Of a stretch of DNA of 64,000 nt, positions 38,708 to 48,238 are shown piece after piece. Both the position numbers and the translations under genes were made by a program. Below the pieces are notes generated by a model that worked only from the letters and a program-made list of their open reading frames with translations, was not told where the DNA came from and did not search any database. The stretch spans positions 1 through 64,000 of the IMG/VR virus record IMGVR_UViG_3300027996_000014. One strand, 5' to 3'. The first letter of the stretch is position 1, and the number at the start of each line of letters is the position of its first letter. Source of the stretch: a virus.

Positions 38708-39817
38708 ATGGATAAGAGAAAGAAAATACAAACACTTGGAACAAAAAGTATTATTGATAATAAATTTAAAGGTATATTATTTGTTGCACCAAGAGTTGGA
38801 AAGTGTAAAATTGTAATTGATGCTCTTAATACTAAATCAATGGTTTCAAGAGATATTTCAATATTAGTGCTAGCACCAAAAAAAGAAATATTTAAAGGTT
38901 GGAAAACTGATATTAAGAAATGGAATTTACATGATGGATTTGAAATTGAATACGTTTGGAGCAATAGTTTAAAAAAGATTGATAAAAAATATGATCTAAT
39001 AATAGCTGATGAAATTCACGAATATAATTTAAAAGTACTTGAATTACTTGCTTTACATAAAGCAAAAGGTTCACGTATACTTGGACTTACTGGTACGTTA
39101 GATAGTGATTCAAAATTCCTAATACAACATGTTGTAGGTATTTCACCAATTTATACGTATACAGTTGATGAAGCAATTACAGATAAAATTGTTGCTGATT
39201 ACCGTATTTATTGTGTCGAATGTGATCTTGACGATAAAGATAAATATGTTGAAGCTGGAAGTGAAGAAAAACCTTTTATGCAAACAGAAGCTGAAGCTTA
39301 TAAATATTGGAATAATAAATATAACACTGCTGTATCTAATATGAGGTATTCTCAAATGAGATTTCCTATGATGCGTAGAAAAAATATTATTTATAATTCA
39401 AAAACTAAAATTAATCTTACTAAAAAAATAGTAGCTAATATTGATAGATGTTTAATATTTACAGGTTTTCAAAAAATAGCTGATTCTATTGGCGATGCAT
39501 CATTTCATTCAAAGTCTAGTAAAGATACTCTTGAACAATTAAAATTAGGAGCTATAAACAAGTGTTCTGTGGTATCAATGGTATCAATGGGAGTAACTAT
39601 ACCAAATTTAAAAGTAACTGTCTTTAATCAACTAAAAAGTGGTGAAAATACAGCAGTTCAACAAGCAATGAGAGCTATGAACTTAGATGGTGATAAAATA
39701 GCTACAATAATCATTGTGTATTTAAAAAATACTCGTGATGAAATATGGATGAAATCTGCACTTAAAGGATTTAATTCTAATAAAATTACATTTTGTAAAT
39801 TTAAAGATTTGCCTTAA
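38708..39817 (+). CDS. SF2 helicase (divergent)
   Basis: 369 residues. Walker A is APRVGKCK (residues 27-34), with Cys instead of Thr/Ser after Lys32. Motif Ia: LVLAPKKEIFKGW. Motif II: DEIH (101-104). Motif III: GLTGTL. C-terminal domain: CLIFTGFQKIADSI, MVSMGVTIPN, and QQAMRAMN where motif VI normally has QxxGRxxR. The protein is shorter than most SF2 helicases. It could act in fork remodelling like UvsW or as a translocase. The loss of the standard Thr and Arg residues is notable. Confidence 0.75.
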   Translation: MDKRKKIQTLGTKSIIDNKFKGILFVAPRVGKCKIVIDALNTKSMVSRDISILVLAPKKEIFKGWKTDIKKWNLHDGFEIEYVWSNSLKKIDKKYDLIIADEIHEYNLKVLELLALHKAKGSRILGLTGTLDSDSKFLIQHVVGISPIYTYTVDEAITDKIVADYRIYCVECDLDDKDKYVEAGSEEKPFMQTEAEAYKYWNNKYNTAVSNMRYSQMRFPMMRRKNIIYNSKTKINLTKKIVANIDRCLIFTGFQKIADSIGDASFHSKSSKDTLEQLKLGAINKCSVVSMVSMGVTIPNLKVTVFNQLKSGENTAVQQAMRAMNLDGDKIATIIIVYLKNTRDEIWMKSALKGFNSNKITFCKFKDLP

Positions 39818-39839
39818 AAATAAATAAAATTTAAATAAT

Positions 39840-40406
39840 ATGAATGCTGAAATTGATTTAAATCGATTAGTTAGATCAAAGTTAGATGCAAATCAATATA
39901 TAATTTTGTATTTGATATATCATAAAAACTTTAAGCTAGCAAAAGAATTATTTGGTGCTGAAAAAGCATTAAATATTCGTAATTCTTTGATAAATACTAA
40001 ATATATTTTAGATAAATCGAATACTCAATTGTTTACACAAACTACTATTAGTACAGCTAATGTGTCTAAACTATTAGGTATTCGTTCTGATAAAATAAAT
40101 TTTTTAGAATTCTATAGTAGCTATCCTATTAGAGTGCAAAATAGAATTTTAAGAGCATCTAATATAGATACTGTACAAGGAAATAAGCACGAAAAAAAGT
40201 ATTTACTTAAAATAAAAACTTATGCTGACCATAAAGCAGCAGTCAAAGCAATAAAAGCATTTGTTGAAAAACAAAAAGTAGCAGGTCAATTAGAATTTTT
40301 ACCTAATATAGAAACTGTACTTAATAATGCTTTATGGGAAACATGGTCTGAATTCGTTAGTGAATTTGGACAAGAAGGTGCTAAGTGGCAAGAAGATTCA
40401 ATATAA
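39840..40406 (+). CDS. Conserved hypothetical protein between helicases
   Basis: 188 residues, helical, with several winged-helix-like elements (LDANQYIILYLIYHKNFKLA; TISTANVSKLLGIRSDKIN) and a C-terminal region rich in aromatic residues (ALWETWSEFVSEFGQEG). Lies between the SF2 helicase and the DnaB-type helicase, so a helicase loader or primosome factor is possible but unproven. Confidence 0.5.
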   Translation: MNAEIDLNRLVRSKLDANQYIILYLIYHKNFKLAKELFGAEKALNIRNSLINTKYILDKSNTQLFTQTTISTANVSKLLGIRSDKINFLEFYSSYPIRVQNRILRASNIDTVQGNKHEKKYLLKIKTYADHKAAVKAIKAFVEKQKVAGQLEFLPNIETVLNNALWETWSEFVSEFGQEGAKWQEDSI

Positions 40407-40411
40407 AAACT

Positions 40412-41473
40412 ATGGCAAAAATTGATTATTGGGGACAACTCCAAAATAACATTCAACGTGGAATTGATGGGTATAACGCAGGTTTACCTACAGGTTTTAA
40501 ACGATTGAACGCTCACATTAGTAATATACAGCAAAAACGATATACTACTATTGGAGGAGCAACTGGTACTGGTAAAACTGCTTATGTAGATTCTGCATAT
40601 TTGTTTAACCCTTACGAATATTTAATGGCTAATCCAGATTATCATCATTCACTTGAAATAATCTATTATTCATTAGAGATACCACCTGAAGAGAAATTAG
40701 CAAAGTTTGCTTGTTTTAAATTATGGGAAAATCATGGAATTAATATTGACATTAAAGTATTATATAGTGAAGGTGAATTTAAAATTCCTCCTGAAATAAT
40801 TCCTCTTATTGATAAAATGGGTCCGTATTTTAGTAAATTACAAGAAAAGGTATTGACTTTTAGAAGTTCAATGAGTCCTAATTTTATGTATAAGGATATA
40901 ATGAGCTATGCTGAGAAAAGAGGTAAGGTTATACGTAAAGATGGAATAATCGTTGATTATATACCTAATGATCCAAATTTGATTACTGAAATCATTATTG
41001 ATCATGCTAATCTTATTACTCCTAATGCAGAAGATAAGAATCAAAAAGCAGCAATTGATAGAGCGTCTAAGATGCTTGTGTTCTTTAGAAATATGTTTAA
41101 GTTTAGTCCTATTGTAGTATCTCAATTTAATAGAGGTATTGAAGGAATGGACAGAAAACAAATGGATTCTCAAGAACCATTACTATCAGATTTTAAAGAA
41201 ACTGGTGCTACTCAAGAAGATGCTAATGTTGTAATTGGATTATTTAATCCTTTTAGATATGGTATTAAAGAGCATAGAGGTTACCCAGTAAGTAAATTAA
41301 AACGTAGATATCGTTCTGCTCATGTTCTTAAAAATAGAGGTGGTGCTGATGGATTACAAGTAGGTCTTCATTTTATGGGAGAAATTGGTAAGTTTAGAGA
41401 ACTTCCTAGTGCTAAAGATTTACAAAATAACCCTACACTATTAGATAAAATCTTAAAAATAGGAATGATATGA
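40412..41473 (+). CDS. DnaB-type replicative helicase / SF4 ATPase
   Basis: 353 residues from the ATG at 40412, six bases after the previous stop. A frame from 40385 would overlap that gene and adds nine residues. Walker A: GGATGTGKTAYVD (Lys55). A DnaB-like follow-up IIYYSLEIPPEEKLAKF matches motif H1a. Walker B: IIIDHANLI. Later GATQEDANVVIGLFNP fits motif H3/H4. No N-terminal DnaB domain is present, so loading may differ. Unwinds DNA at the fork. Confidence 0.85.
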   Translation: MAKIDYWGQLQNNIQRGIDGYNAGLPTGFKRLNAHISNIQQKRYTTIGGATGTGKTAYVDSAYLFNPYEYLMANPDYHHSLEIIYYSLEIPPEEKLAKFACFKLWENHGINIDIKVLYSEGEFKIPPEIIPLIDKMGPYFSKLQEKVLTFRSSMSPNFMYKDIMSYAEKRGKVIRKDGIIVDYIPNDPNLITEIIIDHANLITPNAEDKNQKAAIDRASKMLVFFRNMFKFSPIVVSQFNRGIEGMDRKQMDSQEPLLSDFKETGATQEDANVVIGLFNPFRYGIKEHRGYPVSKLKRRYRSAHVLKNRGGADGLQVGLHFMGEIGKFRELPSAKDLQNNPTLLDKILKIGMI

Positions 41474-41769
41474 TAGTAGAATTAAAAGATTGGGTAAAAG
41501 AAAAATTAATTTCTAATTCAAAATTACGTGATAGTAATGAGAAACTTTATTATTTATACCTTAAAGATGTTCTTAAATATGACATAAATAATAAGTCAAT
41601 TAAAGATTTCCTTCAAGATATGAGTAAACGTAAAATTCCTTATTTAGATTCTGTGGCTAGAGCGTCAAGATTAATACAATCTGATAATCCTTATTTAAGA
41701 GGAAAATATTGGGGAAAAAGAAAGAGTAAAAGTGTAGAAGTTAAGCATGAAATTCTTGCTAATAAGTAA
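41470..41769 (+). CDS. Small helical hypothetical protein
   Basis: 99 residues, basic and helical (KDWVKEKLISNSKLRDSNEK; DFLQDMSKRKIPYLDSVARA), start overlaps the helicase stop (ATGATA). Ends with lysine-rich sequence. May be a helicase cofactor by position. Confidence 0.5.
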   Translation: MIVELKDWVKEKLISNSKLRDSNEKLYYLYLKDVLKYDINNKSIKDFLQDMSKRKIPYLDSVARASRLIQSDNPYLRGKYWGKRKSKSVEVKHEILANK

Positions 41770-41830
41770 GCAATTTCGTATATTTAGTACTTCTAACGAG
41801 AGAAAAATAAATCAATAAATCAATAAATAT

Positions 41831-42499
41831 ATGGGACAATTAATTTTTGTCGTTGCCAAATCTGGTATGGGTAAAAGTACGTCATTACGTAACTTAAACC
41901 CTGACGAAACTGTGATAGTGAACACAGATCAAAAACCACTACCTTTTCCTAAGTCAAAAGAACTTTATAGTGAAGAAAAGGGTAATTATATAAAAAGTTC
42001 AGATACCACTAAAGTACTTAATAGACTTAAGCAAGCACACAAAGAACCAAAGATTAAAACTTTTGTCATTGATACTTGGTCAAGAGTTATGACTGATTTT
42101 ATAATGAGTGGAGCTTTTAGATCTAGTACAGGATTTGATAAGTGGAATAACCTTAGTGGTTCACAGTATGATTTACTTAATACCATTAATGAAAAAGTAA
42201 GAGATGATTTAAATGTATATCTATTTGCTCATCCTGAAACTATTCAAGATGAAAATGGATTTTTACGTGAAAGAATAGCTGTTCAAGGTAAACAATTAGA
42301 AAAGTTTGCACCTGAAAGTTTTAGTTCAGTAGTATTATATGCTGAAATTAAAGCTTCTCCTGGTAAACCTAATGAACATATATTTAGAACTAGAAATTCT
42401 GGAGCTGATACATGTAAAACGCCTATGGGAATGTTTGAAGATGCTGAAATTTCTAATGACTTAGTACTTGTTAACGAAGCAGTTAACGCATATTTTTAA
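41831..42499 (+). CDS. RecA-like ATPase (Sak4-type recombinase candidate)
   Basis: 222 residues. Walker A AKSGMGKSTSL (Lys15) at the N-terminus; Walker B-like TFVIDTWSRV; later LFAHPETIQDENGFLRERIA resembles the sensor region of Sak4-type phage recombinases. Such proteins promote single-strand annealing with an SSB. Two SSB-like genes follow directly, as is common for Sak4. The gene has a leader of repeated AAATCAAT units. Confidence 0.75.
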   Translation: MGQLIFVVAKSGMGKSTSLRNLNPDETVIVNTDQKPLPFPKSKELYSEEKGNYIKSSDTTKVLNRLKQAHKEPKIKTFVIDTWSRVMTDFIMSGAFRSSTGFDKWNNLSGSQYDLLNTINEKVRDDLNVYLFAHPETIQDENGFLRERIAVQGKQLEKFAPESFSSVVLYAEIKASPGKPNEHIFRTRNSGADTCKTPMGMFEDAEISNDLVLVNEAVNAYF

Positions 42500-42535
42500 T
42501 AAGAGTAATAATTAGTATAAATAAAAATCACAAAA

Positions 42536-43072
42536 ATGAGTGAAGTAACATGGGGAGTGCCAACCCAACAAAAAAGAGCAAAAGTAGAAATGTTTACAAC
42601 TCCAGTTGTAACAATGGGAGCATTAAATAAACCAGGAGCAGGACGTAAGTTAAGTTTTAATCAAGCTGCTCAAAAAATGATGGGACTTGAAAAAGGAGAA
42701 TCTTATGTAGCAATTGGTTTTGGTGATGATAATAGTATCTTTATTCAAGCTTTCGCAAAAGAAGTAGATCACGGATTTGCACTTACTAAAACTTGTAGTT
42801 TTAGTAATAAAAGAGTATTTGAATACATTGCTAAAATTCAAAAATTAGATGTTAATTTAGAAAACTATTTACATTTAGAAGAAGTTGAAGGAGCTGGATT
42901 AGTAACTGTTAATAAAATTACTACAAGTGTAAGTACAGATACAGATCCTAAAATTTCTGAAGAAATGGTAAGTGAACAAGTATTTTCTTCTTCTGAAGAA
43001 GTAGAAGAAATATTAGATGAAGTATTAGATGTAAAAAAGACTGAAGAAGGAGAGCAGTCAGCTGAATGGTAA
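42536..43072 (+). CDS. Hypothetical protein with acidic tail, SSB-associated
   Basis: 178 residues. The first 115 residues form a possible alpha/beta domain (ALNKPGAGRKLSFNQAAQKM; YVAIGFGDDNSIFIQAFAKE) and the last 60 are acidic (EEVEEILDEVLDVKKTEEGE), ending AEW. Acidic tails that end in an aromatic residue are typical of single-strand-binding proteins. Lies between the Sak4-like ATPase and the next SSB candidate. Confidence 0.5.
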   Translation: MSEVTWGVPTQQKRAKVEMFTTPVVTMGALNKPGAGRKLSFNQAAQKMMGLEKGESYVAIGFGDDNSIFIQAFAKEVDHGFALTKTCSFSNKRVFEYIAKIQKLDVNLENYLHLEEVEGAGLVTVNKITTSVSTDTDPKISEEMVSEQVFSSSEEVEEILDEVLDVKKTEEGEQSAEW

Positions 43073-43095
43073 AAATAATAAAATAAAAGTAAATT

Positions 43096-43680
43096 ATGAG
43101 TATAAATTTAAATGATGATTCGTACAACATCAAGGAAGGTGTTGCGATTTTTAACAGTGGTACAGCTGGTATTTCAGAAAATGTAACTTTAAGTGTTGAG
43201 AAGCGTAAAGCTGATGACAAAGATACAGCTCCTGATTATAAACTAATGTTTACCGATGAAACTGGGGCAACTTGTAATACTGCTTTTTGGCATATTACTA
43301 AAGATACTCAGTATGATACAATAGATGAACAAACAGTAAAGAAAGGTAAAGTGTTTAAGCACCTTATTCATGCAATGTATGGAGCAGATTTTCAAATTCC
43401 TAATTTTAAAGATGCAGAGGAAATGTTAAATGGTACTATGAAGCTTCTTCGTGAAGGTTCAGCTAGTGCAGGTAAGTTTAGAATTTTTGCTAATTATGGT
43501 ACATCAAGTAAGCCTAGAGCTTATATTCAACCACGTTCTTGGGTTCCATTTATAGAACCAATGACTGTTGATATTGATAATACTAGACTTATAAAAGGTG
43601 ATTTTGATGCAATGGAAAGATTGCAAGCAGATAAACCTACTATGGCATCGACATCTGATAATGGTGATGATGAATGGTAG
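43096..43680 (+). CDS. Single-stranded DNA-binding protein candidate
   Basis: 194 residues. The first 160 residues fit an OB-like domain (IFNSGTAGISENVTLSVEKR; YKLMFTDETGATCNTAFWHI; YIQPRSWVPFIEPM) and the last 20 form an acidic tail ending DDEW, the classic SSB C-terminal type. Followed by a strong terminator. Protects single strands and recruits partners such as the recombinase and helicases. Confidence 0.65.
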   Translation: MSINLNDDSYNIKEGVAIFNSGTAGISENVTLSVEKRKADDKDTAPDYKLMFTDETGATCNTAFWHITKDTQYDTIDEQTVKKGKVFKHLIHAMYGADFQIPNFKDAEEMLNGTMKLLREGSASAGKFRIFANYGTSSKPRAYIQPRSWVPFIEPMTVDIDNTRLIKGDFDAMERLQADKPTMASTSDNGDDEW

Positions 43681-43700
43681 ATAGTAATTATTAACTAATT

Positions 43701-43731
43701 AAAAGGGAAGTTTAACGGCTTCCCTTTTTTA
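43701..43731 (+). terminator. Rho-independent terminator after SSB-like gene
   Basis: AAAAGGGAAG (43701-43710) pairs with CTTCCCTTTT (43719-43728), loop TTTAACGG, then T-run. Ends the helicase/recombination transcript. Confidence 0.9.
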
Positions 43732-43741
43732 ATTTTTTTAT

Positions 43742-44746
43742 ATGAGAGAAATTAATTTAAATTCATTTGTTTATAATGAACAAATTACTAGAGATGATAT
43801 ACTTAATGTATTGATACAAGAAGATATTTATTCTCATTATATAGGAGAACCAATACGACAAGGAATCAGAATAAATAGTCCTTTAAGAGATGATAATGTT
43901 CCTTCTTTTTCATTTTATTATCATAAAAGTGGAAATGGAAGCTTAATGTTTTTTGATTATGCTACTAAGGAGAGTGGAGATTGTATAGTGTTTGTATGTA
44001 AATTATTTGGTATAGATTATAAAAAAGCATTATTTAAAATTACTTATGATTTTAATTTATCAATTGTAAAAATTACAGAAGAACGTAAAAAAATTATAAA
44101 AAGTAAAAAAATTATAACAAAAGAACAAGTTAAAATTGAAATTAAACGCAGATCGTGGAAAAAACGTGATGCTAATTTCTGGAAAGCTTTTGGTATTACT
44201 AAAAATACATTAATTAAATATAATGTAATACCTGTAAAGTATGTATTCTTTAATGAAAATTCTACAGAGTTAGCTGCTTTAGCCTATGCATATCTTGAAT
44301 TTAAAGATGATTTAATATCTTATAAAATATATCAACCTTTAAGTTCACAATATAAATGGATTAATAATGCTAATTATAGTGTACATCAAGGATATACCCA
44401 GTTGCCTAAAAATGGAGAATTATTAATTATTACTAAATCATTAAAAGATGTAATGAGTATCAGGGATGTTATGAATATTCCTAGTGTTGGATTACAATCA
44501 GAGTCTGTTATGATGAAACAATCAGTAATGGATGAATATAAAAAACGTTTTAAGAAAGTAATATGTTTATTTGATAATGATAAAGCTGGTAAAAGTTTGT
44601 CTATTCAATTTACAAAAGAATATTCTATACCTCATTTTTTCGTATCTGAATTAGAAGGAGTCACTGACTTTTCTGATTTAGTTAAGAAAGTAGGTAAAAT
44701 TAAAGCTAAAGAAGAATTTATAAATAAAATAAAAAAATATGAATAA
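43742..44746 (+). CDS. DnaG-type primase
   Basis: 334 residues. N-terminal domain like the primase zinc-binding fold but without a clear cysteine set: SPLRDDNVPSFSFYYHKSGN, then MFFDYATKESGDCIVFVCKL. TOPRIM core: LLIITKSLKDVMSIRD (the usual catalytic Glu place is occupied by Lys-Ser), SVGLQSES and CLFDNDKAGKS (DND). Makes primers for replication. The replacement of the first acidic TOPRIM residue is also seen in some phage primases, I believe. Eight-base overlap with the next gene. Confidence 0.75.
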   Translation: MREINLNSFVYNEQITRDDILNVLIQEDIYSHYIGEPIRQGIRINSPLRDDNVPSFSFYYHKSGNGSLMFFDYATKESGDCIVFVCKLFGIDYKKALFKITYDFNLSIVKITEERKKIIKSKKIITKEQVKIEIKRRSWKKRDANFWKAFGITKNTLIKYNVIPVKYVFFNENSTELAALAYAYLEFKDDLISYKIYQPLSSQYKWINNANYSVHQGYTQLPKNGELLIITKSLKDVMSIRDVMNIPSVGLQSESVMMKQSVMDEYKKRFKKVICLFDNDKAGKSLSIQFTKEYSIPHFFVSELEGVTDFSDLVKKVGKIKAKEEFINKIKKYE

Positions 44747-45905
44747 AGTAGAATCATTAGCTAAAGTAAGCAAAGAGCTTATGTTAAAAGAACCATATTA
44801 TGGATTCTTTTTAATTATGTTAAATAAATTATGGAGCGATAAGATATCAACTGCATGTGTAGGTAAACAAGGTATTAATTATCAGTTACTTATTAATACT
44901 GAATTTTGGGAAAATTTGAATCATTTAAAACAAATGGGTCTTTTAAAACATGAGTTATTACACATAGCATTCAAGCATTTAAGTATTGTATTTAAATTTG
45001 CTGATAGAAAGCTTGCTAATATAGCAATGGATATGGAAATCAATCAATATATAGAAAAAGATTGGTTACCTGAAGGCGGTATAGATATAGATGATTATTC
45101 AGAGTTAAATCTTGATCGTAAAGCAGGATGTACATATTATTATAATAAACTACAAGAAGCTAAAGAAGAAAAAGAAGAAAAAGGTACTTGTGGATGTCCT
45201 AATATGGATAAAGTATTAGATGGTATTGGAAATCCAGATCATTCAGGATGGGACGAATTTGAAGAAATATCAGAAATTGAACATAATCTTATTGAACGTC
45301 AAACTAATAGATTATTAAAAGAAGCTCGTGATCAAACATTAAAGAAAAGAGGTACGATACCTGGTGAGATTACAAGTATAATTGAAATGGCTGAAATTAC
45401 AAAACCTAAATTTAATTGGAAGAAATATATTAGAAGATTTACAGGAGCTTCAACAAAAGTTTTTACAAAAAAACAAAGAAGAAAAGAAAATCGTAGATAT
45501 GAAGATAATCCAGGATTAAAGGTTAAAATGAGACAAAAAATGCTATTAGCAATTGATACATCAGGTTCAGTAAACGATACTGAATTACTTGAATTTATGA
45601 ATGAAATTTATCATATTTATAAAGCAGGTGTAGAAGTTGTAATTATACAATGTGATACTGTAATCAATAGTATATTAGAATATAAAGGAAAGTTTGAATT
45701 AGAAATTACAGGTAGAGGAGGAACAGAATTTGATCCTGTCTTAGAATATTATGCTAAACATCCTGAATATACAAGTCTTGTATATTTTACAGATGGAGAA
45801 TGCAGTGCTTCAGTAAAACCAAAGAAAAAGGTTTTATGGGTCTTATCAGAAAGATCACAAATAAATGATTCCTTACCTGGAAAAGTTATTAAGTTAGAAA
45901 TTTAA
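44739..45905 (+). CDS. VWA-type protein with metallopeptidase-like motif (DUF2201-like)
   Basis: 388 residues. HELLH at 71-75 (LLKHELLHIAFKHL) is a zinc-metallopeptidase-type motif. The C-terminal domain has a MIDAS signature (AIDTSGSVND, Asp273) of von Willebrand A folds and a later GRGGTEFDPVLEYY. This arrangement fits the DUF2201 family, usually encoded next to a MoxR-type AAA+ ATPase, as here. A chaperone-like complex that acts on host or phage targets is likely; proteolysis is unproven. Confidence 0.75.
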   Translation: MNKVESLAKVSKELMLKEPYYGFFLIMLNKLWSDKISTACVGKQGINYQLLINTEFWENLNHLKQMGLLKHELLHIAFKHLSIVFKFADRKLANIAMDMEINQYIEKDWLPEGGIDIDDYSELNLDRKAGCTYYYNKLQEAKEEKEEKGTCGCPNMDKVLDGIGNPDHSGWDEFEEISEIEHNLIERQTNRLLKEARDQTLKKRGTIPGEITSIIEMAEITKPKFNWKKYIRRFTGASTKVFTKKQRRKENRRYEDNPGLKVKMRQKMLLAIDTSGSVNDTELLEFMNEIYHIYKAGVEVVIIQCDTVINSILEYKGKFELEITGRGGTEFDPVLEYYAKHPEYTSLVYFTDGECSASVKPKKKVLWVLSERSQINDSLPGKVIKLEI

Positions 45906-45917
45906 AAATTAAATAAA

Positions 45918-47087
45918 ATGGGACAAGTTAAATTAAATGTTGAAGAATTAAGTGATTTTATTAAGCATATGATTACTAATAATCAACATATTCAAAAGAA
46001 AGGAATGGTTCCTGTAACTATAAATGTAGAAGGTGAAGCTGGACTAGGTAAAACTTCATCTATCATACAACTTGGTGAAGAATTAGGACTACAAGTAGAA
46101 AAATTAAATCTATCACAATTTGAAGAATTAGGAGATCTAATAGGTTTTCCTGTTAAAGAATATAAAATTAAAAATACTGAAGGTAAAGTATTATGGATAA
46201 CTGAGCATGAAATTACAAAAGCTAGTGAAAAAGGATATAGAGTTGTAGATAAAAGAATGGCTCATGCTAAACCTGCTTGGATTCAAGATAAGGAAGATGG
46301 AGGTATTTTAATACTTGATGATTTTACAAGAGCTGATACTAGATTTATGCAAGCTGTAATGGAAATTTGCGATAGACAAGAATATGTTTCGTGGAAACTT
46401 CCTAAGAACTGGCATGTAATTCTTACTACTAATCCTGATAATGGCGATTATAATGTAACAAGTTTAGATGTTGCACAACAAACTCGTTTTATTTCTGTTG
46501 ATTTAAAGTTTGATGAAAAAGTGTGGGCAAAGTGGGCAGAATCTGTAAATATAGATAGTAGATGTATTAATTTTCTACTTATGCATCCAGAATTAGTAAC
46601 GCAAAAAGTTAATCCTAGAAGTTTTACTACATTTTTTAATTCAATAAGTTCAATAGAAAAGTTTGATGAAAATTTACCAATTATTCAAATGATTGGTGAA
46701 GGGTCAGTTGGATTAGATTTTTCAAGTATGTTTACAATGTTTATTAATAACAAACTTGATAAGATTATATCACCAGAAGCTATCATTAATAAAGATAAAG
46801 GATATGTATTTGGTCAATTAACAGATATAATTGGAACAGCTGATGATTTTAGAGCTGATATATCAAGTGTTATTTCAACAAGAATTGTAAATTACTTATT
46901 GAATTTTGCAAAAACTAATCCTATTTCAGGAGAAATATTAACAAGAATTGAAGATTTATTTATTGATTGTGAATCGTTTACTACTGATTTAAAATACTAC
47001 ATTATTAAAGAAGTACTAAATGGTAATAAACAAAAATTTAGTAAATTAATGATGAATCCAAAAATTGCTAAACTAATAATAAAATAA
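45918..47087 (+). CDS. MoxR-type AAA+ ATPase
   Basis: 389 residues. Walker A GEAGLGKTSSI (Lys45); Walker B ILILDDFTRAD (Asp134, Asp135); sensor-like ILTTNPDN; arginine-finger region RFISVDLKFD. Matches the MoxR/RavA group that works with VWA proteins (compare RavA-ViaA). Encoded 12 bases downstream of the VWA gene. Energises remodelling of protein or metal-loading substrates. Confidence 0.8.
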   Translation: MGQVKLNVEELSDFIKHMITNNQHIQKKGMVPVTINVEGEAGLGKTSSIIQLGEELGLQVEKLNLSQFEELGDLIGFPVKEYKIKNTEGKVLWITEHEITKASEKGYRVVDKRMAHAKPAWIQDKEDGGILILDDFTRADTRFMQAVMEICDRQEYVSWKLPKNWHVILTTNPDNGDYNVTSLDVAQQTRFISVDLKFDEKVWAKWAESVNIDSRCINFLLMHPELVTQKVNPRSFTTFFNSISSIEKFDENLPIIQMIGEGSVGLDFSSMFTMFINNKLDKIISPEAIINKDKGYVFGQLTDIIGTADDFRADISSVISTRIVNYLLNFAKTNPISGEILTRIEDLFIDCESFTTDLKYYIIKEVLNGNKQKFSKLMMNPKIAKLIIK

Positions 47088-47088
47088 T

Positions 47089-48228
47089 ATGGAAAATTAC
47101 TTACACCTTACTGTAGATATAAGAAGAAATAATAATACAATATTAGATATTGATTTATATTTTGAAAATAAATTTATTGTTGAGGCAGAAGATTTTTTAA
47201 TCTCTAAAAACAAATATAAATTAAAAAAAAATGATAAAATTTTCTTTTTACCTGGGGTTAATATACCAAGAGTAAAAATTAAAAATTTAACATTTACTCA
47301 AGGGATTAAAAGTATACGTGATGTTAAAAAAGCAGATGCTGTTTTTATGAGTGATTTAACTTTTGGTAAAATGGTAGAAAATGATTTTACTTATACTATG
47401 CCAGTAACTATATTTAAAAATTATATTGAAATTATAGAAAATGAATTAAGTTCTGAACAAATAGAATATGTAATAAAATCATTAGAGTCTTATAAATTTG
47501 ATAATATAATTATGACTGGAAATACTTATAGAAGTATGGCAAATGATAATTTAAATGTTATTAAAAATAATCCTAAAATTTATAATGAAATTGTAGATAA
47601 TGTTAGTTCATCATATCTTAAAATTTTAAAAGAAGAACATATTGACACATATAATTATTTAATTGGTAAAGAAATATTTGATGAATCATGTATAATTGAA
47701 ATGTTAAATGGAAATGACGCATTAACTATTGATAAAAAAGTATTTCAACAATTAGAGTCTATGCTTGATAGTGATGATTCTGAAAATCATACAATTGCTA
47801 TGGAAATAATGGCAAATTGTGAATATAAAAGTAGTCTTTTACATTTAATGATTTTGTTTGAAAAATTTAATGATATTTTTTCTAGAAGTAAATTTAAAAA
47901 TCACATTAATTTTAAATCATTGTTATCGTATTTAGATATGACACCTAGTAATATACATGTTCGTTTAGATACTGTAATTGAATTATTTATTAAAAGAGAA
48001 GCATTAACTGAAGAATGGGCAGATGTAATATTAAAAAATTATGATTATAGAATCAGAATGGGAGAATCTAAATATTTTAAATGTCATACAGTAACTCTTG
48101 ATAATGAAGCATTAAAATTTTTAAATATTAATTATAAAAGACAATTAACAGATGATTTTGTTCCTGTTGTTGTAGAAAAAGTAGAAGAAGTAGAAGAAAC
48201 CGTTTCTTCTAGTATAGTATGGATATAA
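47089..48228 (+). CDS. Conserved hypothetical protein after MoxR/VWA pair
   Basis: 379 residues. First 100 residues beta-rich (LHLTVDIRRNNNTILDIDLY), then long helical sequence with no known motif; the end is acidic (VEKVEEVEETVSSS). One base after the MoxR stop, so probably a third subunit or substrate of that complex. Family unknown to me. Confidence 0.5.
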   Translation: MENYLHLTVDIRRNNNTILDIDLYFENKFIVEAEDFLISKNKYKLKKNDKIFFLPGVNIPRVKIKNLTFTQGIKSIRDVKKADAVFMSDLTFGKMVENDFTYTMPVTIFKNYIEIIENELSSEQIEYVIKSLESYKFDNIIMTGNTYRSMANDNLNVIKNNPKIYNEIVDNVSSSYLKILKEEHIDTYNYLIGKEIFDESCIIEMLNGNDALTIDKKVFQQLESMLDSDDSENHTIAMEIMANCEYKSSLLHLMILFEKFNDIFSRSKFKNHINFKSLLSYLDMTPSNIHVRLDTVIELFIKREALTEEWADVILKNYDYRIRMGESKYFKCHTVTLDNEALKFLNINYKRQLTDDFVPVVVEKVEEVEETVSSSIVWI

Positions 48229-48238
48229 ATTAAATAAA

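Noticed and set aside
41751-41790. Plus-strand host-type promoter before the RecA-like ATPase gene (TTG and TATATTTAG)
   Set aside because: The -7 box lacks the conserved final G in the right place, and such AT-rich near matches are expected by chance.
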